From Hermodice carunculata (lineage: Eukaryota; Annelida; Polychaeta; Eunicida; Amphinomidae), in contig OZ026628.1 in the NCBI GenBank assembly GCA_964020975.1, positions 58,992,108-59,056,107 of the forward strand: DNA of 64,000 bases. Direction: 5' to 3'. Shown here piece by piece: positions 1 to 10,325 of the stretch. Numbering within the stretch: position 1 is the stretch's first letter; every line of letters starts with the position of its first letter. Under the pieces are notes generated by a model that saw nothing but the letters and a program-made list of their open reading frames with translations, did no database searches and was not told where the DNA came from. The position numbers were made by a program, and so were the translations under genes.

Positions 1-348
1 TGTCATGTACCAAAGCTAGGTCACTATTTCAAGTATCTGGGTTAGTCACATATCCTTAAAAATTGTGTCCAGACTATAATTCCTTTACTATTTAACTAAC
101 CGTCATGAAACTTCACATACACATATATGTTGATCTCTAGGTGTGTCATGAAACAAAACTATGTCACTAGGTGAAGTATCTGGGTCATGGTGATGCAATC
201 ATGTGAAACTACATTACACTTCATGTGTGGGTTGAAATTCTGTTGTCCTTCAACTTATAGAATCATGAAGCATTACACACTTGTGTATCTGCATGCAAGA
301 GTGTGTCATGCATAAAAGTAGGTCACTGGGTCAAGTATCTGGATCACG
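1..348. repeat. dispersed repeat copy (GGTCACTAGGTCAA family)
   Basis: Noncoding. The words 'taggtcactatttcaag', 'tatctgggtca' and 'gtgtgtcatg' recur in order around 38340-38540 and 39240-39560, where they read as repeated GGTCACTAGGTCAAATATCTGGGTCAC modules. This is an older, diverged copy of that repeat; its left end lies outside the window. Confidence 0.5.
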
Positions 349-664
349 GTGATAGCCATTTTCATTGACTACAGTCATTGCAAAATGAAACGGGTGATTA
401 GCAAGGTTATGAATGAAGGGACAGGGGCATGGATCCAGGAATCTCTGATTGCATCATGGCGGGAGATACTTATGGTAACTACACGCACATCATTAAACAA
501 AGAACAACAAACAAATAGCAAAAAACTGAATAGTTGGTACATAATGTTAAAAATAAATCACAGTGGTGATGTTTTAAAAGTTAGTCTTAATGCGTCAAAA
601 GAGTAACAGCACCGCTAAAACAACATGCTTATGAACTTACACTTTATTAAAGTGTGTCAGCATA

Positions 665-722
665 CTTTTCTTTTCTTTCTTTCTTTTCTTTCTTTCTTTC
701 TTTCGTTCTTTCTTTCTTTCTG
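665..722. repeat. (CTTT)n microsatellite
   Basis: About 58 bases of CTTT/TTTC repeats with a few interruptions. A lysine/arginine-rich antisense reading frame here is only a product of the repeat. Confidence 0.9.
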
Positions 723-840
723 TCTCAGTGAATTTGTCAGACACTTTTCTCTGACACTAGTATACATAGAAACTCCAAACTTGGCATGATTGTATCTCTG
801 TACAAGGAGTTGGGTCTTTTTATGCAGAGGAATGAAGATG

Positions 841-1240
841 TTTAAAATTATGTAAATTAGGGGCATTTGAAATTTTAAATCTTGAATATCTTCAAAAGTA
901 TAATATATAGAGATGTCATTCATACTTCTACTAGGGGGTTATTGACCATTGAGCATCTAATGAATTTAAAACAAAAGCTGTAGCAATTTAAATTATGCTA
1001 ATTAGCAGCATTTGAAATTTTGAATCTTGATTATCTCCAAAACTACCACAGATAAAGATGTCATTTAAACTTGTACTTGGGTTTTTTTTGGCCACTGTGC
1101 ACCTAATGAATTGAAAAGAAAAGTTGTAGCAATTTAAATTATGCTAAGTAGCACCATTGGAAATTTTAAATCTTGAATAACTTCAAAGCTGTAATTGATT
1201 GAGATGCCACTCAAGCTTCTACTTCTACGTATGGACTAAT
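841..1240. repeat. three tandem units of about 146 bp
   Basis: The module 'caatttaaattatgcta' followed by 'gcatttgaaattttaaatcttga' occurs at about 841, 984 and 1130, each followed by 'agatgtcatt..acttctac'. Three diverged head-to-tail units, noncoding and AT-rich. Confidence 0.7.
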
Positions 1241-1996
1241 GCGCAGCAATAAGCTTTGCACACACACACACACAAATACACTGATTTGCTATGCAGCAAA
1301 TCATGTTTTCTAGTTTTAGCAGTGCTTTTGCTCATTTTAGTCTGCTGGTACTCTGTGAAATTCAAATGCCTGGCTTTGGTGAGACAAACGTAATGATTTA
1401 ATTTGTAAGTTATTGTTTTTAAAATGGTACAAGATGACAGGAAACTAGTCATATTATACCGGATATAAGAGCAAGGTGTTTAAGCGACATTGACACTTTC
1501 ACCCTTCAATGTGATGTTGCCATTTATAGAAGTGGCAGCAGGTGTTCAACAGCTTGCCTGTGGGTGTATCTGCTGCTGTTGTTATAAGTTATTATGATTG
1601 TCTTTGAAGTTTACCTGTTTAGTTTCAGCCCTATTAGTAATTAATCATCGGAAATACCCCCAAAAATTGCTGAATGGGTGTTCAGTATCTAGGGAGTTTT
1701 TTTTTTTTTTTTTTTTTAATAATGTTGTTCATTTCGGGTCTTCATGTTCTGTATAGAGATGTGTTCAGTGTGGAGAGGTTTGCTTATAATGGAAGTATAT
1801 GGAAAAAGAATTGGGACTGAGAAAAAACATTCAGTATAAAGGGGTGTCAGGCATATGGGGGTGTTCAGTTAGGGATGTTTTACTGTTGCCTATATTGTTT
1901 CATGAGAAGAAAACTATGAATTTTACATTGATCAATGATATCAATTAGGAGACTAGGCAAGTGTTGATAAGAACAGATACACGGTGTGCCAAATTA

Positions 1997-2033
1997 GTCT
2001 GATGAGTTTCGTCCTTCACTGGACTCATCAGAG
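1997..2033 (-). other. hammerhead-like core inside a palindrome
   Basis: On the minus strand the bases read CTGATGA, then GTCC-AGTGAA-GGAC, then GAAAC, which is the conserved core and stem II of a hammerhead ribozyme. The flanks are themselves complementary (arms 1998-2007 and 2023-2032). I cannot pair a proper stem I, or a stem III ending in a UH cleavage site, so this may be a decayed or merely ribozyme-like sequence. Hammerheads are known in Penelope-like elements and retrozymes of animals. Confidence 0.35.
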
Positions 2034-2189
2034 GCTACTGAGTAATGATTGACCACAGGTTGAGCATAATTGTAATCTTATGCCCATCGATGAAGAGAGT
2101 TGAAATATTTCAACTCCACAGTTTTGTAGTTCATTGAAAACTGAATGCTGCGTTGTGTGCATGGCCTTCATTTATAGCTGTGTTAGTTA

Positions 2190-2520
2190 CAGACCACAGT
2201 CCTGATGGCTGGTTATCCCCACAGAGATAGTTTGTAATTGTGAAAATACTGTGTTTTCTGCATGCTGTTTGAATAAAGTTAGGTGAGTCAGGTTTGCTGT
2301 ATCACAGAGTTGCTTCATGGGTGGTCTTATAGGTGCACTGTCTTCCAAACTAGTTGGGAACTTTATGGTGGGGAAGAACAATGATGTGACCCTGGCCAAG
2401 GCACAGTTCACAAACCTGTATAAAGCTTACATCCAGTGTTGTTTCGTATTTCCATTGTCACCTATTAACAAGCTGGGGATCATATGACAAAAATCCATTC
2501 GTGCTTTTCTGACATTTTTA
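2190..2520. repeat. repeat R1, older partial copy
   Basis: Diverged copy of the noncoding R1 repeat (see 2561-5640). Shared landmarks are 'gaaaatactgtgtttt', 'gtcaggtttgctg', 'gttgcttcat', 'ggtgcactgtcttcca', 'gggaactttatggtgggg' and 'gacatttttatc'. No conserved reading frame. Confidence 0.75.
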
Positions 2521-2558
2521 TCCCCCGGCCCACGAAGTGGGGGAGGGGATATGGTAAT
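2521..2558. repeat. hairpin head, CCCCCGGCCCACGAAGTGGGGG type
   Basis: The imperfect inverted repeat TCCCCCGGCCCAC/GTGGGGGAGGGGA is followed by 'tatggtaatgg'. Related heads occur at 8262-8290, 38152-38175 and 39615-39640. These look like ends of one family of short mobile repeats. Confidence 0.5.
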
Positions 2559-2656
2559 GGCTACAGACTACAGTTGTGATTGGCTGGTTGCGCATCCCAA
2601 CGGAGATAGTCCGTAATTGTGAAAATACTGTGTTTTCAGCATGCTGTAGCTTCTGT

Positions 2657-4486
2657 TTAAGGGTATATATCAGGTTACGCATGAGTCTTACAAATGACTT
2701 AATAAAAGTCTGAAAATACGCTAAAAGTACCATAAACTATATATTTCCTGAAAGCTAGCAAATCTGGTATTAAGTTGATAGCATTTTCATTTGTACCAGT
2801 TCTTCTGTGTTGACACAACAATCAGGTAAAGTGATCTTAAAAAAATCACACAATTGTTAAATCTACTTTTTTATTTTGAGCTTGAGCATGTGCATTTCTG
2901 TTGCAAAAGCTAGCAGACATGATTTTCTACACAAACGTGTCTCACTTTTTTCATTGTTTGCGCTATTGTGGAGATACTCATGTTTAAAGTGGAAAAGATG
3001 ACATTCCATTCTTACATCAAAGGTTTTGACTTTTGGTTCGCTGTAGAGAGAAAACCACTCAACATAGAAAAAATCTGAGACACGTTTTTAAAGATTATAT
3101 TCTTGTGAACAGTTTGCCACAAACCCCAGGTCTTTATGAGCAAAACTGACGAAGTTGATTTCACAAGAAGTTGAGAAACAAAGGCCAGGAATGATGCCGA
3201 GAAAAGCGCTTTCAAAGCAAATGCCGACTTCAATAGGACTCACGCTATTCTTTGGGCCTTTGATCGCAATGACACCTTGGTATTCCGTTACACACTCCTA
3301 CCTCTTGAGTAAACGGACAAGTTTGGAGCATCAAACTTCAAAGAATGCTTTATTTTAGAGGTTTTACATCCAAAAATTTTATAATCGTGCTCATCTGTCT
3401 CTTTGGATTCCATGTTGGGGTTTTTCAAGTTTACCCTGATTGGCCGACAAATGACTGACAGGTGGTTACGGGGCAACCGGGTTCTACGATGTTTGCCGTC
3501 TTGCGTGGGGCCCAATACAGGTGTCAGTAAATCGGAACGTCAGTCTCAGTTCAGAAAGTTTCTATCAAGTTCAGAGCATCGCTGCTTACATTTGTGTGAT
3601 TAGAAAGTGCTATTGCAAAGATGCCGAGAAAGAAAAAACCTAGGGGCAGACCGATGCCCGCGTCAGTTGCAAGTGAATTCAAAGCGTCTGATCTAGGATC
3701 ATACTACAATCAGTTCCCTCCAGTGGAGACGACCCTGCAACCCGACGTGAGCCTCACGGAGACCCCGGGCGAGTCTGGCATTTCTGGATCAGGGTCGAAC
3801 GAAGTCGGGGCCAAGGTCACGGATACTGATTCGGTGAACACCACAACATCCACAAGCCAACCCGGTCTGGACAAACGATTTTGCAGTGCTAGTGCCCAGA
3901 AACTCGGAGACTTTGTGGTCCACGAGGCTAGATCTACAGTCAGATTGTTGTGAACAAGGAGATGTGAATCACTGAATGAACAGCCAGAGGGATACCGATT
4001 ATGGGACTGTTCTCAGTTGCAGGCTTGTGTTGATGCCGTTGCTGTGTGTGCAACTTGTAAAGTTGGAACTCTGAAACTGAGCGAAAGAACAAGTATTGGC
4101 GCAACAAAAGGATGGAAGTCTGAGTTTACATGGATATGTTCAAACGAGAGTTGTACACAAAGCGATAATGGGGTTTGCTTGCCCAGCTGATCGTAGTCTG
4201 CTTGTGCGGAGCGTGCGCAGAAGCGCTCACACATGCTGTATGTAAATGAGGCTCCTGTTGGATTCCTGCAGGGCAGAGCTTGGAAGCTTAGCTAGTCCCC
4301 AGCCGAAGCCACACCAAACAGTGAGAACCAGGCCCAATAGGCCTACTTTTGCCAAAATTCACAATTTTCCTTTGCACAATCTGAAATCTGATTCCGGCAT
4401 ACAAAACTTAAAGGAAAAGTGCATAACATGTGTGAAAATAGCAAAAATGATGGTTTAACCCATTGTAACCTGATATATATCCTTAA
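2657..4486 (+). mobile_element. TTAA-flanked DNA transposon, probably Kolobok-like
   Basis: The element spans 2661-4482 (1822 bp) between direct TTAA duplications (2657-2660 and 4483-4486). Its terminal inverted repeats are GGGTATATATCAGGTTAC on the left and the complement of GGATATATATCAGGTTAC on the right, 17 of 18 matching. The near-identical R1 copy at about 7045 has the uninterrupted site CTGTTTAAATAAAG, which proves the insertion and makes it younger than that duplication. TTAA targets occur with piggyBac and Kolobok; GG termini and the Cys-rich transposase fragment inside favour Kolobok. It is too short for a full transposase, so it is probably a deletion derivative. Confidence 0.8.
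3621..4190 (+). pseudogene. N-terminal transposase fragment in the TTAA element
   Basis: One frame, starting at the ATG of 'gcaaagatgccgagaaag', encodes a basic N-terminus with an AT-hook-like PRGRP motif, then a low-complexity Ser/Thr/Gly region. After an in-frame TGA at 3951-3953 the same frame continues with EGYRLWDCSQLQ, a CATC knuckle, KVGTLKLSERT and CSNESC, and stops at 4190. The leucine-rich line followed by two Cys pairs resembles the zinc-ribbon-like start of transposases annotated as Mutator-like or Kolobok in invertebrates. About 188 codons remain; the catalytic DDE domain is missing. Family assignment is from memory of motif order, not a search. The TGA could be decay or sequencing error. 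Confidence 0.55.
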
Positions 4487-5640
4487 ATAAAGTTAGCTAA
4501 GTCAGGTTTGCTGCATCGCAGAGTTGCTTCATTGGTGGTCATATAGGTGCACTGTCTTCCAGGCCAGGTGGGAACTTTATGGTGGGGAAGGACAATGATG
4601 TGACCCTGGCAAGAGCACAGTTCATACACCTGTATAAAGCTGACATTCAGGTGTTGTTTCGTATTTCAATTATCACAAATTAACGAGCTGGGAATTGTAT
4701 GACAAAAATCCATCCATATTTTTCTGACATTTTTATCTGTTAAATGCCGTTCACGGAATTTCAAAATACCAAAATGCTGATTTTTTAGACTGAAAAATGC
4801 TAATATGAAAAATAGAAGGATTTATAACTGTGGTCTGTGGCCTATTAGGGCTAACTCTGTATGTATTGGGACTCACATGGTCATGTTGTTATTCTATTAC
4901 TGTCCATCAAGCAAGTTAAAAATGGGAGGTCAGCACTTTTTGACGGCTGCCTGGACAATTTTGAGTGATCCTAACAACTTTTACATGGATGGAGCATGCA
5001 GGATATGGTCCTGGGACTGTAGATCACAAGGCAAATGGTTCAGGCTATGGTATTGTGTACCTCAGGCCAGCTTATGAAAGGAGAAAAGAAGTTTTACATC
5101 CACAGATCGGCTGTGAATATCAAGTTTAACAGTCTCAATTTTCTAAAAATTCATGAAGTATCACATTTATGTCACAAATCATTGTGCATAGATATGTTGC
5201 ACCTATCAGTGGAACCACACTGCATAAATAATAACAGGATTCGCTGCAAGACATTTAACAAGTGCACAGGCTATGCCTCCTTTGCTGACTGCTTGGTAGA
5301 TAGATAGCTTCCACAGCCCTTTGTATTTAGTGATACCTCACAGGTACCATACAGGTAATCATATGTGTGTATGAGAAATTAACAATGCTAATATGATATG
5401 AATAAATTATGCTAATCCCGTTGATATGAAACTTAGTGACCCTCTGTTTCAAACTTTTAATTTTGTGGCATTGTCATTGTAGGCCTACAGCCTCCATTCA
5501 CATGCAGAGCTGTTTATACAAAATCATGTCAAAGTGATTATCGGCATACCAGAAAAAATGCGCATTTTCTGTCCATAGAGCTGTACAAATCTTAGGTAAA
5601 ATGTAAATTTCCTTGTTTTTTGGTTTTGTTTTTGTTTCTC

Positions 5641-5700
5641 GGCCCCCCCCCCCCCCACCCCACCCCCTTTTATTTTTATTTTTTTATTTTTTGGTAGACA
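5641..5700. repeat. poly-C then T-rich low complexity
   Basis: Tract of about 16 C, then CACCCCACCCCC and T/A-rich runs at the edge of R1. The R1 copy ending near 9230 has a comparable T/G run at the same place, so this may be the R1 tail. Confidence 0.7.
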
Positions 5701-6951
5701 AAAGCTTGTCATATATGTGTGTCATTTGACCGGGGTAAATCATTTAAAATCAGGCTTGCTGACTTTGTTGAGCTGTTGAGTTCATCAGCATATTATTTAA
5801 ACATAAATGAATAAATTAATATCCATGAATATGGATGACAGCACTTATGAACTGCAGATTTTATAACTTTTACCAAGCTAGTGTACATAGGTGGCAAAAC
5901 ATTTGAACTTCAACATACAACCACATATAATTATAAGAGTTTCAGAAAGTGAAACAAGGGGAAAAAAGTTAGCTTCCATTAAACACTTGCCTGAAAACAC
6001 TTGCCCCTGATAATTGGATTGATAATTGGATGCTTATCAAATTTAAAATCAGAGCACTTGTGAATACAAATACGCATTTATGATATTGGAGTAACTGTAC
6101 AAACTTTTGTCATTTTCTTTCTAATATGTGCACATACACCAGAAACCATGTCAATAAACCACAACTTATACACTCTACTGCAGAAAAAAAGGCATAGCAC
6201 TATTGGTTTGTGGAAGCTGGATCACCCAACTGCCCTCCTAATGTTCAAACAACGGGCGTGTTAAAATTCCATAATTTTAGTACCAAAAAACATAATTTGC
6301 TGAATACTGCTACTCTAATCTGTGACCTACTGGTCTTAAACTGTGCACTTTGATGAGCTAATAATGTTTAAAAACTGAAACTGTTCCATTGTCTGCCATA
6401 ATTCAGATTATATCAGGAAAATACTGCCATAATGACTGGTATTAGATGCTGACTTGGTGTAACTGATACTCCCCCCATCCGCCATTAATGCCTCAGCAGT
6501 GATAGATGTCATATTTTTTGTAGACAAATGTTACGAATCTATCCATAAATAGTAAAAAAATCACCAATTTCACCTAAAAATTCATAAAATTTTAGCAATA
6601 TATTCAAATTTGGGGTTAAAATTAAGGGGTGGGGCATTGTAATTTGATCTCTCATTGTAAGGGCAGGACATGCAGGCAAGTGATTATGGGTTAGCATCAT
6701 AGCGCATTGTGTATCGTATTCATATTGGACAGAAAAGAATTGATTGGATGCAATTATATAATTTTCCTCAAAATTTTAATTACTTATTTTATTTGTCATA
6801 AAAACTGATTTTTCAGATTTAAAGGTTGCTTGCAAAAAAGTTGATATTTTCTTTCATATTGAAGTTTGGTAAAGTTAATTCAAATCCTTTGCAGAAAACA
6901 AGTTGTGGCTTCAGTTAAACAAGTTTTAAAAATTTTGATTTGTCTATTAGG
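5701..6951. other. AT-rich noncoding stretch, nothing recognised
   Basis: About 1.25 kb without a reading frame over 60 codons, without repeat similarity to the rest of the window, and without RNA-gene motifs that I can see. Confidence 0.6.
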
Positions 6952-7408
6952 CTACAGACTACAGTTGTGATTGGCTGGTTGCGCATCCCAACGGAGATAG
7001 TCCGTAATTGTGAAAATACTGTGTTTTCAGCATGCTGTAGCTTCTGTTTAAATAAAGTTAGCTAAGTCAGGTTTGCTGCATCGCAGAGTTGCTTCATTGG
7101 TGGTCATATAGGTGCACTGTCTTCCAGGCCAGGTGGGAACTTTATGGTGGGGAAGGACAATGATGTGACCCTGGCAAGAGCACAGTTCATACACCTGTAT
7201 AAAGCTGACATTCAGGTGTTGTTTCGTATTTCAATTATCACAAATTAACGAGCTGGGAATTGTATGACAAAAATCCGTCCATATTTTTCTGACATTTTTA
7301 TCTGTTAAATGCCGTTCACGGAATTTCAAAATACCAAAATGCTGATTTTTTAGACTGAAAAATGCTAATATGAAAAATAGAAGGATTTATAACTGTGGTC
7401 TGTGGCCT
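6952..7408. repeat. repeat R1, uninterrupted young copy
   Basis: Almost base-for-base the same as 2561-2660 joined to 4487-4830. It contains the intact site 'cttctgtttaaataaag' where the other copy carries the TTAA element. It ends abruptly at 'ggcctaatgggcaccgtccgtcc', where the 156-bp tandem block begins. Confidence 0.85.
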
Positions 7409-8290
7409 AATGGGCACCGTCCGTCCTTTCGAAACAAATTTTGTCTGGCCCATATCTTCTACATTATTAATGCTACCTCTTCGAATTTTTTATGGTGGGT
7501 AGACCTTAGGTAGTAGGTGTGCATAGTCATTGTTTTGTGTGGCTAGTTACTTGCATTAAGTAATTAATTAACAAAGTTCGTTAAGCAAGACAAATTTTGT
7601 CCGGGCCATATCTTCTAAACTATTAATGCTAGCCCTTTGAATTTCTTATGGTGGGTAGACCTTAGGTAGTAGGTGTGCATAGGCATTGTTTTCTGTGGTT
7701 AATTACTTCCATTAATTAATTAATCAATTAACAAAGTTCATTAAGCAAGCTCAAGCTACAATACAAATTGTGTTATTATTAATGCTACCTCTTCAAATTT
7801 TTTATGGTGGGTAGACCTTAGGTAGTAGGTGTGCATAGGCATTGTTTTGTGTGGCTAATTACTTGCATTAATTAATTAATTAACAAAGTTCGTTAAGCAA
7901 GACAAATTTTGTCATATCTTCTAAAATATTAATGCTAGCCCTTTGAATTTTTTATGGTGGGTAGACCTTAGGTAGTAGGTGTGCATAGGCATTGTTTTCT
8001 GTGGCTAATTACTTCCATTAATTAACAAAGTTCATTAAGCAAGCTCAAGCTACAATACAAATTTTGTCCAGGCCATATCTTCTAAATTATTGATGCCAGC
8101 CCTTTGATTTTTTTATGGTGGGTAGACCTTAGGTAGTAGGTGTGCGTAGGCATTGTTTTGTGTGGCTAATCACTTGCATTAATTAAATAATTAACAAAGT
8201 TCTTAAGCAAGAGAAATTTTGTCGGGGCCATATCTTCTAAACTATTAATGCTAGCCCCACCATGATTACTGTGGGCGGGGGATATGGCTA
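7409..8290. repeat. 156-bp tandem repeat block, about 5.5 units
   Basis: Each unit reads 'acaaattttgtccgggcc-atatcttctaaa-ttaatgctagccctttga-atttttTATGGTGGGTAGACCTTAGGTAGTAGG-tgtgcataggcattgtttt', then a TTAATTAA-rich spacer. TATGGTGGGT begins at about 7491, 7647, 7803, 7953 and 8114, giving periods of 150-161. The head is 'ggcaccgtccgtcc'; the tail is a CCCCACCATG..GTGGGCGGGGG hairpin. A second block of the same units lies at 38540-39100. Short mobile repeats with a tandem core of about 160 bp are known from bivalves (pearl/HINE type). Confidence 0.8.
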
Positions 8291-8309
8291 GCATCAGCGG
8301 CTACTTGTT

Positions 8310-9240
8310 ATTGGTTAAATGCCGTTCACAAAATGTTAAAATACAAAAATGCTGATTTTTTAGACTAAAAAATGCGGATATAAAAATACAAGGACTTATA
8401 ATTGTGGTCTTTGGCCTATTAGGGCTAACCCTGTATGTATTGGGGCGCATATGGTCATGTTGTTCTTTTATCATCCATCAAGCAAGTTCAGAATGGGAAG
8501 TCAGCACTTTTTGACAGATGCCTGGACAATTTTGAGTGATCCTAACAACTTTAACATGGATGGGGCATGCAAGATATGGCAAGGGACTGTAGATAACAAG
8601 GCAAATAAATGTTCTGGGCAATGGAATTGTGTAGGCTAGCACATGAAATGAGAAAAAAAAAAAACGTTTTACACCCACAGATTGGCTGTGAATATCAATT
8701 TAATAGCCTTTGTCTTCCAAGAAGTCATGACATATCACATTTATGACACAAATCATTTTGCATAGAAATGTTGCACCTATTGGTGGAGCCGCACCACATA
8801 AATAATAGCAAAATTCACTGCAAGACATTTATTCATTTAAATTTAACAAATGCCCTCATGTTCCATTTACAGAGTGCTTGGTATTTAGATAGCTTCGATA
8901 GTCAGTTTTATAGATGCATAGGGGCTCACAGGTGATCACATATGTGTAAAAAATTGAAAATGCAAATATGATATGAAAAAATATACTTATCCCATCATTA
9001 TGAAACTTAGTAATCCTTTCTTTCTAACTTTGAATTTGGTAGCATTGTCATTGTAGCCCCCATTTGCATGCAGAGTTGTTTATAAAAAAAAAAAAAATCA
9101 TGTGCAAGTTGCTGTTATCAAATATGTGACTCTGGCCAAAGTGATTTTGGGAATACCAGAAAAAAATATGGATCTTCTGTTCGTAGAGCTGTACAAATTA
9201 AGGTAAATTGTAAATTTCTTTGTTTTTTTGTTTTTTTTTT
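8310..9240. repeat. repeat R1, second-half copy
   Basis: Matches 4738-5640 throughout: 'gttaaatgccgttcac', 'tggtctttggcctattag', 'cagcactttttgaca', 'gatgcctggacaattttg', 'atcacatttatg', 'gaaacttagtaatcc'. It is more diverged than the 6952-7408 pair and noncoding. Confidence 0.8.
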
Positions 9241-10325
9241 GGGGGGGGGTAAATTTTCTTTTAGCTCTGCTGACCTAAGGTCGCAGAGCTTAAAGCATGA
9301 CTCGTGTCCATCCGTCATTCCATATGTCTGAAAACCTTTGGGAATAGGATAACTTAAGGTTTTGATGTTAGCCTAATACAACTTTCAGGACTTGAAAGGG
9401 TGTATGGAAATCTAGAGGCCTTTCAATATTAGCGGCGCCACGTACTATATTATGCAATATAGGGTGAAATTTGTGAATACTCTAGCATCTTCAATTTTTG
9501 GCAGATCATCACCAATTTTGGTGGGATTGTGCGGGAGGGTCAAAGTTTCAATTGCTGATGCTTCTAATGGCACCACCTATAATTTGACTGAAATTCTGAA
9601 CCAAAATGTGTTTTAAGATTCCATATCTTGGGCCTGTATTTTTCCGTTTCAAAAAACTAGAAATTCCGTTTCACCAGGCAAAAATTTCCAAATTCCGTTT
9701 CAGTAGTTCTCTTTGTATATAAAATACATTCAAGCAAAACAGCAAATTCCATTTCAGAGGTGACAAAAATTCATTATTCCGTTCCGTTTCGGTTAAAAAC
9801 GGAAAAATACAGGCCCTACATATCTGGAAAAGTAATTGGATTATGTTTGCCAAATTTGTAGGAAATATAGACCATGTCCAAAGCTAGAATGTTATGTAAT
9901 ATGAGCGACATATTGACCTATGTGTGTGAGGTCACCATGCCTGCAAAGTTGAAAAAGTTAATTTTGTAATGGCATGGTGTGGCTTGGACATCAATAGCAA
10001 TGTCAGTACAGCACCAGGCCCATGGGCCTCTTGTATTACATAATGAGGGTGACCTTGATCTTCTGTTCCAAGGTCACTGAGGACATAAAGTTAAGGACTC
10101 ACTCATTGTTGTCTTGGCACATGCAACAATATCCATCACAGGAATTGCACAAAAAAGCTATGATTACATGTGGAGTGACATGCCATCTGGTGGACATATT
10201 ATACACTAAATTTACATAAGCTTTGTATGTTCAGAAGCCACCCGAGGACTCACAACTTTGAAATGGAGAGGTGCAATAGAGCCACAGTGCCAGTAGAGGA
10301 GTAGGCCCATGGTCCTCTTGTTATG
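9241..10325. repeat. hairpin-headed repeat R2
   Basis: It starts near 'tttagctctgctgacctaaggtcgcagagc' and ends with 'aggcccatggtcctcttgttatg' at about 10322; an inner end, 'caggcccatgggcctcttgt', lies at 10015-10034. Related copies are at 28310-28900, 29060-29870 and 40020-40466, sharing 'cctaatacaactttcagga', 'ggcgccac' and 'accttgatcttctg'. It is broken by the MITE at 9629-9818. Noncoding; likely a non-autonomous Helitron/Helentron-like element (inference). Confidence 0.6.
9622..9825. mobile_element. 190-bp MITE with CATATCT target duplication
   Basis: The element at 9629-9818 has inverted ends GGGCCTGTATTTTTCCG and CGGAAAAATACAGGCCC, and lies between direct CATATCT repeats (9622-9628 and 9819-9825). 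The related R2 copy near 28585 reads 'ccatatttggaaaagtaat' without the insert. The interior repeats the word AATTCCGTTTCA about four times. A 7-8 bp target and these ends are compatible with hAT, which is an inference. Confidence 0.75.

Larger units (their letters stand above)
349..1975. repeat. segmental duplication, copy 1
   Basis: Noncoding segment colinear with 37440-41350 and 44090-44180. Matching landmarks in order are the ATTAAACAAA..AACAACAAACAAATAGC stretch (510 vs 37500), 'caaaagagtaacagcac' (596 vs 37937), the 'ctgctggtactc..ttgaaatt' block (1340 vs 38015), 'gacaggaaacta' (1436 vs 40488), 'gagcaaggtgttta' (1469 vs 40724) and 'aatggaagtatatgg' (1788 vs 41279). This copy lacks the three big insertions of the other copy, so it records their empty sites. 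It carries its own insertion, the tandem block at 841-1240. No gene is visible. Confidence 0.75.
2561..5640. repeat. repeat R1, copy split by a transposon
   Basis: R1 is a noncoding repeat of about 1.25 kb. This copy runs 2561-2660, is interrupted by the TTAA-flanked element at 2661-4482, and resumes at 4487-5640. Its first 450 bases are almost identical to 6952-7408; I see one clear substitution, in 'aatcc(a/g)tccat'. Its later part matches 8310-9230 at lower identity. R1 is unassigned and shows no transposase or RT. Confidence 0.8.

Noticed and set aside
349-606. Possible 85-codon gene
   Set aside because: The paralogous stretch near 37440-37940 is not open in the same frame; no domain seen.
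1997-2033. Active hammerhead ribozyme as a firm annotation
   Set aside because: No matching stem I or UH cleavage site could be paired by eye, so it is kept only as a candidate.
2661-4482. piggyBac as the family of the TTAA element
   Set aside because: TIRs begin GGGTAT rather than CCC, and the coding fragment does not resemble piggyBac; Kolobok-like fits better, though not proven.
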